A stretch of DNA of 64,000 bases from Cercis canadensis (taxonomy: Eukaryota; Streptophyta; Magnoliopsida; Fabales; Fabaceae), in the NCBI GenBank assembly GCA_003255065.1, contig QAOA01005271.1, forward strand, positions 1,911,979 through 1,975,978, read 5' to 3'. Made by a program: the position numbers and the translations under genes. Positions 34,480-46,836 of the stretch are shown here, one piece after another. The notes below the pieces were generated by a model. The model made no database searches, was not told where the DNA came from, and saw only the letters and a program-made list of their open reading frames with translations. Within the stretch, counting starts at the first letter, position 1. Each line of letters starts with the position of its first letter.

Positions 34480-36610
34480 CTAGCCCTCTTCCGAATGAGG
34501 GAGCTTCCTTTTCAGGACCTCGTTCTCTTTTCTTAGTTTCATGATCTTCTGCTTGAGTGTTTCGACATGCCAATTTGAAGTCACATCCTGCTGCTGGTTA
34601 ACCAGATTTGCTTTACAAAGCACCACTGCAGAATCAGAAAAGCTGCTTGCTTAACTACTAGGCAATAGAATATGAAAATGCTATTATAAAGTAATGAATT
34701 GATTTTATGTAAAACAAGGAATTCAACCAGTGGGATTGGATTGTTTTCTTTGGTGGGTGAAAGGATTGGGATTGAAGGGTTCACTTAAATGATCAATCAA
34801 ATCCCAGTCTCAAAATAGAAATTATCTGGAGACCAGAAAAAATAAAGCACGTGCATGGACAGAAAATATGCGAGCTATTGGAACATAAGGACTTGGAAAG
34901 CAATCACCAGTTCACCACTTACATTCCTTTTCCAAATGTTGCACTTTTTTATTTAACTCATTTTTTTCTTCCTGCTCAATCAGAAGACATTCTTTCAAAT
35001 CCTGAATCTCGACATTATCTGTCAAGCAACAATGAGCAAATGTATCTTCAACCATCCTCACCTCCACATCACAAAACTGTGGAGAGAACAAAAAAAAACT
35101 AACACTGAAGTGTAAAACTGAAGCCTCACATTTTGATTCCACTTCAGAATGAATTTGGTCCAACCTGTTCACTAGAACTTGCATATGATTTTTATGTGCT
35201 GCTAAATCTTGATGGAGTTGGCTTATGGTTGCTTCGTATGTTGCTTTCTCACGTAGAGATACCCTGATATAATGTGAGATTAGTGATCACCAAAAGAATA
35301 TAACTTCAATGAGACATATTTTATTGAATCTACCGATCAAAACTCACTTAACTTGAGCTTCTAAATTTGTAATCTTTGCTTCATAATCTTGCTTAAGCAA
35401 TTCCATAGCTGTCCTATATTCCTGCTAAAAAAACAGAACCCCTGAGACATAGTTGTTTTAAACTCGTTGTCACTATGTATTTTAGCCCTATCACTACCAG
35501 AGATTCTCAAAAGAAGTAACATGCAGGTAATCTGCTATCTTTCCTCTTCAAATTATATGGCATAGGAATTTCATAGGCAATTGGCACATTGAACCAGATG
35601 GGTCAATCATATGGACTAAGTACCTAAAGCATGAAAGCAACTCACATCTTCTTTATAGATAAGTTCACTACTTGCTCTTCCCAGTTCCTCTTTCAACTTG
35701 AGGCATTTGGTGCGGAAGTCAAGCTGTGTGTCATAAGATTACTTAATTAAATTAGCAAGGTTAAGAAAATTTTAAATCATAACCAATATTCAAAAACTTG
35801 GAAATGGCCATTGTTTGACACATAATTGAAGCACCTGATCAGCTAGATTTTTTAAGGACTCAGTGTGTAGATTCACTAGCCGCTCATTTTCTGCAACATT
35901 ACAAACAAACTAAAAGTTAGTTTGGAGACATGTTAATAAAGAGATGTGTTGGCATCAAGTCTTAAAGTTAGTCAATGCAAATTGGTAATTAACCTCTTCT
36001 CATACTGTTGCAAGTGATTTCAAGAGCTTCTCGCTTCTTCAATTCCGCAGTGTAGTTAGATTGCAGCAACTGGATCTCTGAAATGCCGCTCTTAACATCC
36101 TGAGCAAGGCAAAAACCATCTAATTTCAAGTAAACAAATTCACGTTCCCTTTATAAGTAAACGTTAAGAAACAAAGAAATATTTAAACCCTAATATTCAT
36201 CACCATCAAAAAAACAATGAAAGTTGCCATATCTGCTCAATTGAGCATCATTGCAAAATACTCGGTTTTCCGTGATTAAGAAACAACATTATTAACACTG
36301 GGATCTTAGGTGAATCTACATTTTATAAGCTAGAACATGTATGATAATAGAGGAAGTAAAGGCCAAAAGGATTACGAAAGTCGTGTCAGAAGTTATTTTT
36401 TTGAGTTTCTACTGCAATTCCAATGTGATTTGAGCAGCAGAAATTTTCTTGCGGTTTCCTCCCCTCGTTTCCCAGCATCCAAAAGAAGGAAAATAGAAAG
36501 GAAAGTAAAATTTGCATTGAAAAGTGAAATTTGGAGAATTAGAATACCTCGTAGATCTGATCGAAACCAGAGAGCAGCGACTCCATTTGTTCGTCACTGG
36601 TTGCCGCCAT
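34480..36610 (-). CDS. At-4/1: Protein At-4/1 homologue, coiled-coil protein
   Basis: Eight exons on the minus strand, 36610-36548, 36099-35994, 35890-35835, 35723-35646, 35421-35348, 35263-35130, 35018-34923 and 34625-34480, encode 250 residues, close to the Arabidopsis protein. The start MAATSDEQMESLLSGFDQIY and the end LKQKIMKLRKENEVLKRKL match my memory of At-4/1 (At4g26020) along the whole length. Most of the protein is predicted coiled coil, with heptad-like Leu/Lys/Glu patterns, and it has no signal peptide or membrane segment. In Arabidopsis At-4/1 was found as a partner of a tospovirus movement protein, has polar localisation linked to plasmodesmata, and is expressed around veins. 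Its biochemical function is not well defined. At the junction after exon 5 I chose the GTGAGT donor because it keeps the frame and the alignment length. Confidence 0.92.
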
Positions 36611-37652
36611 TTTTCTTTGGGAAACTCTCTTTCAGCAATTTTTGAATTGATTTGACGGGTGGCACTGGGCTGTGGTGGGTTTCCAGCCCAGCCCATATTC
36701 TTACCCAACCGCCAGTGAACTTAACACCATCATCTATCTAATCTAACCAATGCCCAGTTATCAGTTCCAAAATTGCTCCATTTTCTCTAAACTTGTATTA
36801 CTATTTCTTGTTTTTTTCTTCTTAAAAGCTATCTATTTTATGATTACGAATAAATTATGATAATTGTTGATAACGAGGTCAAAATGTGATCTATTATTCC
36901 TTTCCAACATCCAATGATGTCAATCAAACTCAGGATTTTTCTTTCTACTCTTCTTGGATTTATGTCAAATTCAATGATGATGAAGGAGGAATATTTAAAT
37001 TTAACAACTTGTTGGTTGAAGGAGCTGATGTATAGATTCCTGAAGGCAACCAGTTCAACAACCAATGTTGAGTATCAGTTCAAGGGCTTAAATTTTTTTC
37101 CGCTAAACTCAAAAAAAATACTAACATAAGCACAGTTGCGAGAGAAAGAAATATGTAAATAGTATTATTCAAGGCAATATATAGTATATCCTCCTCCCTT
37201 TTTTTTTTTTTTTGTGGCCATACATCCTCTTTTTTTCAATACAGGTTTTTCAGTGGGAAATGGGAATAGCCAACATTAAAAGAGACACAATTACAAATGT
37301 GGAAAACATCAAAGGTTGGTCTTGGAATGAAGCAACGAGAATTTGATCATCTGAACATGGAGCCTGGGACTGCATAAACCCGTAAGAACCATCTTTTCTT
37401 CTAGCCTGGGACGTGGAGCTTCAGAGTTGAGAGATTCTGACAGTTGCTGCCCCATTTAATGAGGAAGTTCAATATTGGTATGACGCCCATCTATCTTAGT
37501 CGAGAAAACATTGATATTAGTTAAGCGTTCATACTGAACTTTTCTAACACTCAAACTCAATTCAAAGTTACAGCAGTATACTAGCAGTGGCAGCAACATA
37601 AAAGATGATATATAGATTGCATGCCTGTTTCAGCAGTATACTAGCAGCATGG
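36611..37652. other. At-4/1 promoter region and PAP28 3' flank
   Basis: This 1-kb gap between two minus-strand genes contains no coding resemblance. A T run at about 37199-37213 and AT-rich DNA are the main contents. It should hold the At-4/1 promoter and the PAP28 3' UTR. Confidence 0.5.
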
Positions 37653-40600
37653 TCATCTTGACAGCCATCGATCCCAAAGGATTTGTTCATCAATCTTGCT
37701 CAGATTCTCATTATCAAGACGTTTCCAAGTCTTGATTCTCTCCACGCCCATCCAGGAATTTGTTCCTTTCTGAAGTTGAGCCAGTATGATCCTTGCTCTC
37801 CTTGGCCAACCAGCCTTTCCATAGCCATGGTATCCAAAGCCACCACCATAACAAAACCATATTCCATCCAAATTTCCACAGAAGTCATTTTTGTGGTCGT
37901 GGCCCATGAATACGGCCTTCACATCTCCCATGGAGACAAAGCTCTGCAGGGCTCCTGAATTCACAATTGAACAGGCCACACCCTCTTGAAATTGCCCAAC
38001 AATCTTGTAGTACAGCTGCCGAACTTCGGGGATTGGGATATGGAAAAATGCAAGTGCCGGAGGTGTAACATGGGTGGAAACATCAGTAGGAAGAGAACCG
38101 TCCTTTTGTCCCTGTTAGTGTGTCACCTGCAACATGTTAATGGAATCTAAATCTGGGAAGCCTCCCTTGAGGGAATTGGAATTATATGCAATTGTACTTT
38201 GTAAGACTTTAAAAAAAGTATATTCTGTTGATAAGGGGACCAAACATTTCACCTTCTTGAGGTTAAATGTTGGGGTTAACTTAAGAAACGTAGGTTACCA
38301 ATGGTGGAAAAGAGATGAAAAAAATTGAACTCATGACAACCACTACTGTCAGCCCTGACTGAGATTAGCAACAGAAACAGAAAAATGAACAATTTATTTC
38401 TTCCTTATTAGTTTTTACAATTTTGTGTGAAACACATTTAGCTATTGACAAGTTCATAGATACCTTCATCCTTAAATGTTAGAAAAAACCAGAAAGATTA
38501 TTACAGTATTGGACATAAAACAAGAAAGCGGTGCCCCTCTCAGGTTTCACCCATTTTTTAACCTTGTATGAAACGGACCTGGATCCGGTCATGTGACTTG
38601 AGTCATGTTGCAAAGATCTGAGCTGTATATTCCATTAAAGCTCATTTGAACTATTAAACTATTAAGCTTTAATAGTTCAAATGAGCTTTAATGGAATATA
38701 CGGCTCAGATCTTTGCAACATGACTCAAGTCACATGACCGGATCCAGGTCCTTAATTTGCCTATGACCATATATTTTCTATAGGGACATAAAAAGAATTT
38801 TATTGAAATCAGTATTTAGATATTATAATTATGATAATTAGATTTGTTTATAGAAAGTCCATTAATTTTAAGAGAAACATCCACCAAAAAGAATCCCTCC
38901 CCCCTCCCCCCCCCCCTCTCTCTCTCTCTCTCTCAATAAGAACATCACTCTCTTTATTGCCATCACAAAAAATTAGTGACATTAATGAATCTAAAAAAAT
39001 TAGGTCAGGTCCCCTAATTTGCTATTGCTGAAGGATATTTTGGTTTTGTTTTACCTGGAATTCTTGAGAAACACGACGAAGCCACTGAAGTTGAGATTCC
39101 TTGATCCAATCATAAGTTCGAAATCCCTGATAAATAATCCTACCTCCACTGTCAAGAAAGTAAAGGTTCAGAACACTGCTGTTCGCCAAAGTGGAACCAG
39201 GGGCACCATATATTCTTATGTCATAATTGCCAAACCCATCAATCTTAGACACCATGCCTCCTTTAGCAGGATTAGTGGGGCCGTTGACTGATGGGTTGGT
39301 TTGTGAGACTGAGTAGTCCATAAGAGAGATGAAGGACATCAATTCTTCACGGTTCATACTTGATTCATGATCATGGTTTCCCAGAACTGCCGCCCAAGGA
39401 AGTCCTGATTCCATTGCCGGGCCAAAGGCTTTAAACAGAGATTCCGCAGCATCATTAGTGCTTGATCCAAATATATTATCTCCTGAGTGCAAAAACTGAA
39501 TCCATGTAAATCAGACAATTACGGAGAACACACACACACAGAGTACACAGACGATTTTTTCGACATTAGGAGAAAAAACTGTCAAGTACCATAAGGCAAC
39601 TAAACATCAAAAGTAAGGATCCCGATAGAGAGCATGCACGGTTTAGTTCAGATGTAATAGATATCTAACACTAGGCAGAACAATAATATATCCCATTTAT
39701 GCAGACACAAGCTGGAGGAATTGATTTTCAGCAAGATTATGAATGTAAACAGCTAGCACTGAATAAATTTGAACAGAAAACAGCCTGTTCGGAAGTTCCA
39801 AACAGTTAAATTGCATATTAACATTCATTAACCCATTCATTTGGGATAAAAGATCTGGTATACCAAGGCCCAAGGGTTTGGATTCTATCACTATATCCTA
39901 AGCTCAATCATCACTCTCATGACATTCATTTGATTTCTCATGCCCATAAGCCGAACGTATAACAGAGCGTCCACTGTCTTTAATAACACTTTTGTTCTCA
40001 TATTCTTTGTCAACAAAACGCATTACAATGAGGTACTAACTCACCCGGCTTCATTGTTCTCGCTAACCATTATATACTATTAATAATATCATATGGTATA
40101 TATGCCAACAACTATGTTTTCACCCCTACTGGTCTCCGTATCTAGTATCCTTACTTACTATACTATATCAAAACAAATAACTTGACTTACTTTCAATTAT
40201 GACCATACATCTAACTTGAATATGAAGGCTCTTAAGCTAGCTAGTTGACCAGGTGCAGCAATGGCCAAACTCAATTTGCTAAAATTACAGATACTGTACT
40301 TTCCTCCTACTTACCAAAAAAGAGAAAAAGTTAAACTAGTTTGTTATCATTATCTTAATCAACGTTACCATGTGTTTGGTGCGTAGAGAAATGTTCAAGA
40401 TACAATCAGCTAGCTATAATATTTTTTCCATGAAACAATATCGCCAAACTTGAAATATTCCATAAACACAAGAAGACAACAATAAATGAAAAAACTACAA
40501 AAGGGGAAAGAACGAACTGAATTACCTGTAAAGGCAATGAAATCAGGATTCTCAGCCTCAATCATGCGCTTCAAAAACCGAGTGGTATTAAGATCAGAAC

Positions 40601-40968
40601 AGTAGTCGAACTCAGAAGCCAACACGTCCCGGCACCGAGTTATTATTCCACTTCCAAAATGCATATCAGCCACCTATTATCAATCAAACGATGAAGATTT
40701 GAGCAAAAATACAAGACAATTCGAACAAGAAACATTGCCAGAGGTAGCTGTAGAGTATAGAGTAAGAGATATATGGTTAGACCTGGAGGATTTTGAAGGT
40801 GCCATCGGAGCGGAACCGGAGAGGAAGATTTGGGCTCTTCTTGATGCGAACAGTTTCGCTGCCAAGGAATAGTTCACGTGAAAAATGGGTGTGAATAAAG
40901 TAGAGAATTACAGAGATGAAGCTCAGGTACAGGAAACTGTATTTCCAGTTTTCAGTTGCAGAAACCAT
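37653..40968 (-). CDS. PAP28: Purple acid phosphatase of the PAP28 type (metallophosphoesterase)
   Basis: Four exons on the minus strand, 40968-40783, 40673-40526, 39482-39055 and 38111-37653, encode 406 residues, about the length of Arabidopsis PAP28. An N-terminal hydrophobic stretch (about residues 10-29) suggests a signal peptide or signal anchor. The metallophosphoesterase motifs appear in order: VADMHFG, FTGDNIFG, LGNHDHES, FFHIPIPE and MGHDHKND, with the aspartates, asparagine and histidines that bind the two metals. The family hydrolyses phosphate esters with a Fe(III)-M(II) centre. PAP27-29 members are often labelled 'probable inactive', although the metal-binding motifs seen here are intact. 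The last intron (38112-39054) holds a large hairpin and a G-rich tract on the coding strand. The neighbouring genes match the Arabidopsis PAP28 locus, which supports orthology. Confidence 0.94.
38575..38751. repeat. Near-perfect 84-bp-arm inverted repeat (hairpin) in the last PAP28 intron
   Basis: Arm 1 (38575-38658) and arm 2 (38668-38751) are reverse complements over 84 bp with one mismatch that I can find (GAGCTGTA against GAGCCGTA), separated by nine bases. The ends read GGACCTGGATCCGG. No target-site duplication is clear. It could be a foldback/MITE-type DNA element or a local inverted duplication. In the PAP28 pre-mRNA it would form a long double strand. Confidence 0.93.
38894..38934. 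repeat. C-rich tract plus (CT)n; G-quadruplex motif on the PAP28 coding strand
   Basis: C runs of 3, 6 and 11 bases, separated by single T, are followed by about nine CT units. On the minus strand, which is the PAP28 sense strand, this is a G-run cluster that could fold as a G-quadruplex in the intron. Confidence 0.8.
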
Positions 40969-41755
40969 CGGTTCCTTTCCCCAGATAGATTACTGATAAT
41001 CTGGTTTGTTGTTGCTTCTTAGCTCTTAGCCTCTTACTCATTGCTCATTTACTGCGACTTAGATTAGCAGACACTAATCTTTCATTAATGACAAACCGGG
41101 AGACATTGGACACTGCGTGCCTGATGGGCCCTCTATTGGAATTATGTTCGGCCTTGTTTCCCTATCATTTGGGCCGTATCTTGGGCCTTTGAAGTCCAAG
41201 AGATACCTTGTTTTTTTTGAGTTTATTCCCTTCAAGTTTTAAAACTTGAATAAAAAAATCAAAAAAGTGTTAAAGACTTAAAAGACAAATGGCTTATTTT
41301 ACTTATTTTGTTAAAAATTATGTGTAGCAACTTAAAACTATATTATACACACGCATAAAAAAATTTAAAAGAAAAAGATAGCAGATAATTATAATATTTA
41401 TAATTTACATTTTAACTAATAATCAAAAGTTTTGATGTGACTAGTACCTTGTTCATGTATTATCAAATTGTTCATGCCAAAAATGCATTTCCGAATTTTA
41501 ATTTTGTTATTTCAAATTGTTCCATCCAATGTAGGGTCATATATAGCTTCGTAAAAATTAAAAAAAATGTGTTTTTTGTCAAGTAGCTACTTGAATTTTT
41601 CCAGCTTTCGCGGTTATAAGCTTCTAGATTATGTGATGTGTGAAGCTATCAATCGCGCAAGGAAATTATCAAAAGAAAAAAACAATAATAAAATACAAGC
41701 ATGACCCCATTAACAAATATTAGGTACAGATGCACATGAAAGCAATTATATTAGG

Positions 41756-41783
41756 TACTGGCTACTGGCTACTGGCTACTGGC
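41756..41783. repeat. (TACTGGC)4 tandem repeat
   Basis: Four exact 7-bp units lie in AT-rich intergenic DNA. They are a possible variable-number marker. Confidence 0.9.
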
Positions 41784-41933
41784 TAGCTACCATTTTATAT
41801 CTCATCATCATTACCGAGCAAAATCCACAAACTTGGTGTCTCTTTCTATCTAAAGAGATATTTCCACTGAGCTAATTAATTAACTAGAAGTTTAGAACAC
41901 ATTGAGTCATCGATTTTAATTAATTTATTTTTT

Positions 41934-42044
41934 GGAGAAGCGGGTCATCGAATTCCAAGGAACCAAATTAATTAAACAAATNTTTATTTATTTTTAGGAG
42001 AAGCGGGTCATCGAATTCCAAGGAACCAAATTAATTAAACAAAA
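41934..42044. repeat. 48-bp duplication around a single N (probable assembly artefact)
   Basis: The sequence at 41934-41981 (starting GGAGAAGCGGGTCATCG) recurs at about 41997-42044, with a single N at 41982 and a short T-rich stretch between. The arrangement matches the larger duplication at 4545-5069 and suggests unmerged contig ends. Confidence 0.75.
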
Positions 42045-43620
42045 TATATGGCTAAACAAATAAATTAGTTCCTGCATATCTATCTATTGCATGCGTGGGC
42101 TTGACGGCACGATTTACTTCATTTAAAGATAACAGTTAAATAATTTGATTAATCTATCTATTATGTTTTTTTTTTTGCTCACCATAGATTTCTTAATATT
42201 ATATATTTATCCAAAAGAATTCTTAATTATGTAAGATTAGATGGGGTTTAAAATCACACGTTCAATTTATTGTAATGATTTTGACTTAGGCAAACGCCTG
42301 TAGTTACATGTATAGATGTTTGCTTAAAGAAACAACTCTCACGAATCACAATGAAACACTTGGTATATTGTGAAGAGTAGTTGAATAATGTATTATATTT
42401 ACTAAGTCGTACAATTTTTAAGCTCAGCTTTTGGTAAATTGTAAAATAATTCTTTTGGTACAAAGTGTAGAATAACTTAATTACACTGTAAGAGCATGCT
42501 TCAATGAGGGTACTAAAAACGGAATGCCGGAAAATAAAGACTGAAAATAATTGTATAACTAGTTTAACATTCGTGCAATGCACAAATAGATAAAGTAAAA
42601 ATGAGAGAATCCTGTGAAGAAAAAAAAAAAAAATAGAAAATGCAACAGAAGAGAGGAATGAGAAAGCGAGTACGTTGATATTAGATAATTACACTCTTAA
42701 AAAAATTACTCTCAATTAATGTTATATAAGGATTACACAGCCGAACATTACAAGAGGAATGAATTGTAAAGAGAAAGAAAATGGAATTAGTATTACAGAT
42801 AAGTGCCAACGTTCTCCCACTCCAAACCCAAGGACTTTAATCATGAAAAACGTTTTGCAAGTGTAACTTAACGTCTTCGAGTGGAATTTCCTTTGAAGCA
42901 TCTATGGTGGCTACGAACATGCAAAACCAGCACACAGCCTAATAGTCAAAGGCTCAAATTAGTAGTATCTACATATTGACATTGAATTCTTAAGGGAAAA
43001 CGTTCAGTCTTGGCACTTTTATATATATGAATGACTAGTTATTTTCCTCAACCTAGTATTCGGAGTCGTTGTAGCCGCAAGCCAAATGCCCGTTCACATA
43101 GTAATTTATGAGCTCAGTATACCAGACATGGCATATATATTATCAGCCATGCAAGAACACCAAATTAAAGAGAAATATATAAAAAGCCACCTAGCTAGTT
43201 TCATTACAATCAGATGCCGAAATCAGCTGCGCTCAACAGTCAATAACTGCCAAAACATGCCGCGGTTCTGACTGGAACAAAGCTCCAAATTAATGAGAAT
43301 GATGCCTGGATATCAGACTAGTTATTGACTAGCACATGCTGGGCGTCTAAACAGCCATGTTAATTATAGTATATTGTATATATACTAGCTATAATACATT
43401 TGTACCTCATGAGCTTAGCTGGATTGGTTGGGGTGAGAGAAAATTTAGGAAGAGATTCAAAGTTTAAAGTCATGTTAATTAACAACTTCAAACGTAATAA
43501 ACTAAAACTAATTAAATAGCCATGCATGTATTCTAACATTCATTATGATTGTTCATATCTCGCTCAAAGCCTGAGTTTGATTTTGATCCATAGCATTTTG
43601 GTTTGGTAGCATGTCTATGT

Positions 43621-43744
43621 TGTTAAATATAAAATTATTTATAGGCATTCACTTAACAGCTTAAGTTTTTTGATTGAATCGGTTCCTCAACTTAAAAGCT
43701 TTAAGTTGTTAAGTGAAAGCTCATGAATGGTTTCATATTTAACA
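43621..43744. repeat. Imperfect foldback of about 124 bp
   Basis: The left end (TGTTAAATATAAA then CACTTAACAGCTTAAG) and the right end (CTTTAAGTTGTTAAGTG then CATATTTAACA) are reverse complements with mismatches over roughly 50 bp. A related sequence occurs at 43910-43964, which points to an old dispersed family. Words of this kind also occur in plant LTR-type repeats, so the class is uncertain. Confidence 0.55.
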
Positions 43745-43879
43745 CATCCCTACATGCGAAAGCCATTTAAGCTTAAAGCGTAAACAAAACACATGTTTAT
43801 TTACATCTTGTGCTGAAATTTCAATTTAATTGAAAAAGTAAGAGAGGAAAAATTTCATCTCTTGACTACTTAGTCAAAA

Positions 43880-43964
43880 AAATTATGATACCATGTTAAA
43901 AATCGATTTAACCTAATAACTTAAACTGTTAGGTGAAAGCCTAATAATAATTTTATATCTAACA
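43880..43964. repeat. Fragment related to the 43.6-kb repeat, possibly LTR-derived
   Basis: The stretch containing ATGATACCATGTTAA and then ACTTAAACTGTTAGGTGAAA resembles the right arm of the 43621-43744 element and is also reminiscent of the junction region of plant LTR elements. It is short and broken. Family and age are not known. Confidence 0.35.
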
Positions 43965-44036
43965 TCTATCTCCAAAATAGCTTTATTGTGAAAGTATTGC
44001 ATTATAATCTCTCATAAAAGCGACTCCTTTTGCAAG

Positions 44037-44128
44037 ATGAACCCTTGGACATGTACCATCTTGGCTTCAAAACCTTGACAATATTCTTTTAGTAACTCAT
44101 GGGACATGAACCCTTGGACATGTACCAT
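44037..44128. repeat. 23-bp direct repeat pair
   Basis: The word ATGAACCCTTGGACATGTAC, extended by CAT, occurs exactly at 44037-44059 and again at 44106-44128. No function is known. Confidence 0.85.
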
Positions 44129-45841
44129 ATTGTCTAATATTTTTACATTAATTAACATCAATGCATTTCATCTAAAAAAGCACCTAATTGACCATTCCCA
44201 TGAGTATATTTTTAAAATAAACAGAAAAGGTAATTTAACGAATACACAATTTGTATTTGTGATTAAAAAACTCAAAATCGCTTTATATAAAGTATAAACA
44301 ATACCATACCACCCTTAAAAAGAGTCATTAGATTACTTATGGCTGATGAAACTAGCCCAACAATTAATTTAAAAACATGATATTCCGTTTCCAAGTATAA
44401 CTTCTTGTCCAAGAGACACGTAGCGATAAGTCAACGAAGACTCTTGCGCACGCGTGCCACTGTGCCCTACCCCAAGCCGAGAGAGCATCTTATGATTGGC
44501 CAGACTCAAGTTCCCGTAGTAGGGAATTGGCCCTTCATGAGTCATTCATGACTTTGATAATCCATTAAATGGAGTGTGTACACACTGTAAATGGTTGCTC
44601 TCCATCTCATGTGGACTTGGAAACATCACGGGTCAACCACAGACCCTTTAATGGAGAGCTATTGTTGAATTTCCATGTCCAAATCCTGCTTTTATATTGA
44701 AAATATACTGTCTCCCCATTGCACATGTGACTTTTAACTCTATCTGTTGAAGTACATGCATATCTCTCGGCTTTCTTTCTCCACAATCGTTATCATTTCG
44801 TCTTGTAACTTGGTTAACAAGGAAAAAATAAAAACATTGATACTAGCTATAATAGAAACCTTCACAAGGATTTACTTCAACACAAACAAGCTTAGTAAAA
44901 GTCGCAATGCTGATATATATCTGGTTGTTGATGCACAATCACAATAGAAGAATATATATAATTAACAAAAAAATGTTGAAAGAAATAATGCTGAATATAT
45001 TTATTTGAACTTCTTTGTCATTGTATAACTAAAAAAAATGTTAAAGGAAATAATGTTGATTAAATTGAGAATTTTAGTTTAATTCCTTTATAAATAAAGA
45101 GAAATAGTTGTGAGGGGTTTGAGTAGCACAAGAGATTAGAGAAATAACTTATAGAACCCAGGAGAATAAAGGAGAAACACATTAAAGTGATTAGATTTGG
45201 ACTAGTGATGAGATTTTCTCCATTACTTGTTAAAAATATTGTTTAATGTTAAAAACTATGAAAAAGTTATTTCATTTTCTGTCTTTTAGAATTTATTTTG
45301 TCAAAGAAAATGGTAATATATATTATCCAATTAAATTAAGATATTAGAGAATACATTGTTCAAGTCTTTTGCTTTTTTTTGGCACAGATGTTGTTGAAGT
45401 CTTTGGATAGACTAATTAAATACTCATCTGGCTTCCACTTTCCAGTGATTTCCTACTTCATGGAAGACAGGAAGAGAGACATTTTTGTGGACTAGCTATA
45501 AGCTTTGAGTACAAGCTGGGAAACCTCTTGATTACAAATACAATCATGAAACTCAGTATTAGGTATTGGTCACGAACACAATGAATCACGAAACTCATAC
45601 GGATTTTACTTTAAGGATGCTGTCAAAACTTGAAACAGTAGTCTCAAACAAAACGAACATGCATAGGGATTCTATACCAAAAAACCCAGTTAGCGTAAAG
45701 AACGATTTCACGCTGTTAACATCTATTCAACTCACTGGTGTAGTGGTTTTACATAGAGTCAACACCTGATCTTTTGGTCTCTCAGTCAAATATTAATTAT
45801 TACTTGCCTAAAATATGAAAGAAACAATGAATCTAAACTTA

Positions 45842-45895
45842 AACAACGAGAAAAAAAACAAAAAAANAAAAAAAAAAAAAAAAAAAAAAAAAAAC
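45842..45895. repeat. Poly-A tract with single N
   Basis: About 45 A residues with a few other bases and one N at 45867, again probably an unresolved homopolymer. Confidence 0.8.
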
Positions 45896-46490
45896 ACTAA
45901 ATACATAATAAGTGCACCGACCGTTTTTTTTTTATATATATATTTTTGGTGAGAAAAGAAAGTCATAGTAAGAAATTTCACCTTTATTTCTTAAAATTCA
46001 GTTTTCTGAAAAAAGGCCTGAAATTTTAGTCCTACCCCACTACCCAAGGGGTCTCTTCTTCTCCTTGACTATTTGAAAGTGTGTTATCTGCAAAAACGGT
46101 GGTCCATGGCTCCTCGTATCAAAGCCAAAACAAATTTTAGTGTGCATGTTTTTTGAAGTCCTTCTTGGAGTTTAGCACAAAGTACGTAGTCAATGGTATC
46201 AATGTTTCTCTTAATATAAATGAGGCTAATTACTTATACTTGTCACACAAATTAATTACGTAATTAGTTTGTTCCCAAAGCTGAGATTAGCAAATGGTCG
46301 AAGCAAGTATGTATGTGATGTGTGATTGAGTTTACAAAAACTACTTTGGGTCTTACCATCATCTGGATGAATTTCTTATAGTAGGCTGCAAGTAATTTTA
46401 GTTTTATCTTTTGACTATTATGGACATGGAAGAGGGATGGCGACAATTAGGGTACCCATTTTCATAATGGAGGCATACTAATTAAAATTA

Positions 46491-46836
46491 GGAAAAAAAT
46501 CCAATTTACCCCTCCAATTATAAGTCATGTGCAATTTACTCACAAAATTATAAAAAAGTGCAAGGAACTCCCATCAATTATCAAAATGTGTAAAAAAAAA
46601 AGCCCTGATCACTAGATGGTCATCCAAAAATAGACAAAAAAATTTCACTTATCGCTTTATTTCCCCCTTATATGTATGACACATCACATTTTTTTGTTTA
46701 TTTTTTGACGGCTATTGGGAGATCAAGAGTTTTTTACACATTTTGATAATTGATGAGAGTTTTTTACACTCTTTTATAGTTTTGGGATAAACTGCCATAT
46801 GACTTTAAGTTGAAGAAGATAAATTGAATTTTTCCC
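46491..46836. mobile_element. Mutator-type non-autonomous MITE with 9-bp target duplication
   Basis: The 346-bp element has long terminal inverted repeats of about 110 bp at roughly 80% identity (left about 46491-46600, right about 46728-46836). The outer ends read GGAAAAAAATCCAATTTAC on the left and, reverse-complemented, GGGAAAAATTCAATTTA on the right. It is flanked by an exact 9-bp direct repeat TTAAAATTA at 46482-46490 and 46837-46845. Long inverted repeats, GG(G)AAA ends and a 9-bp target duplication are the signature of Mutator-like elements. It has no coding capacity, so it would need a transposase from elsewhere. Confidence 0.85.
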
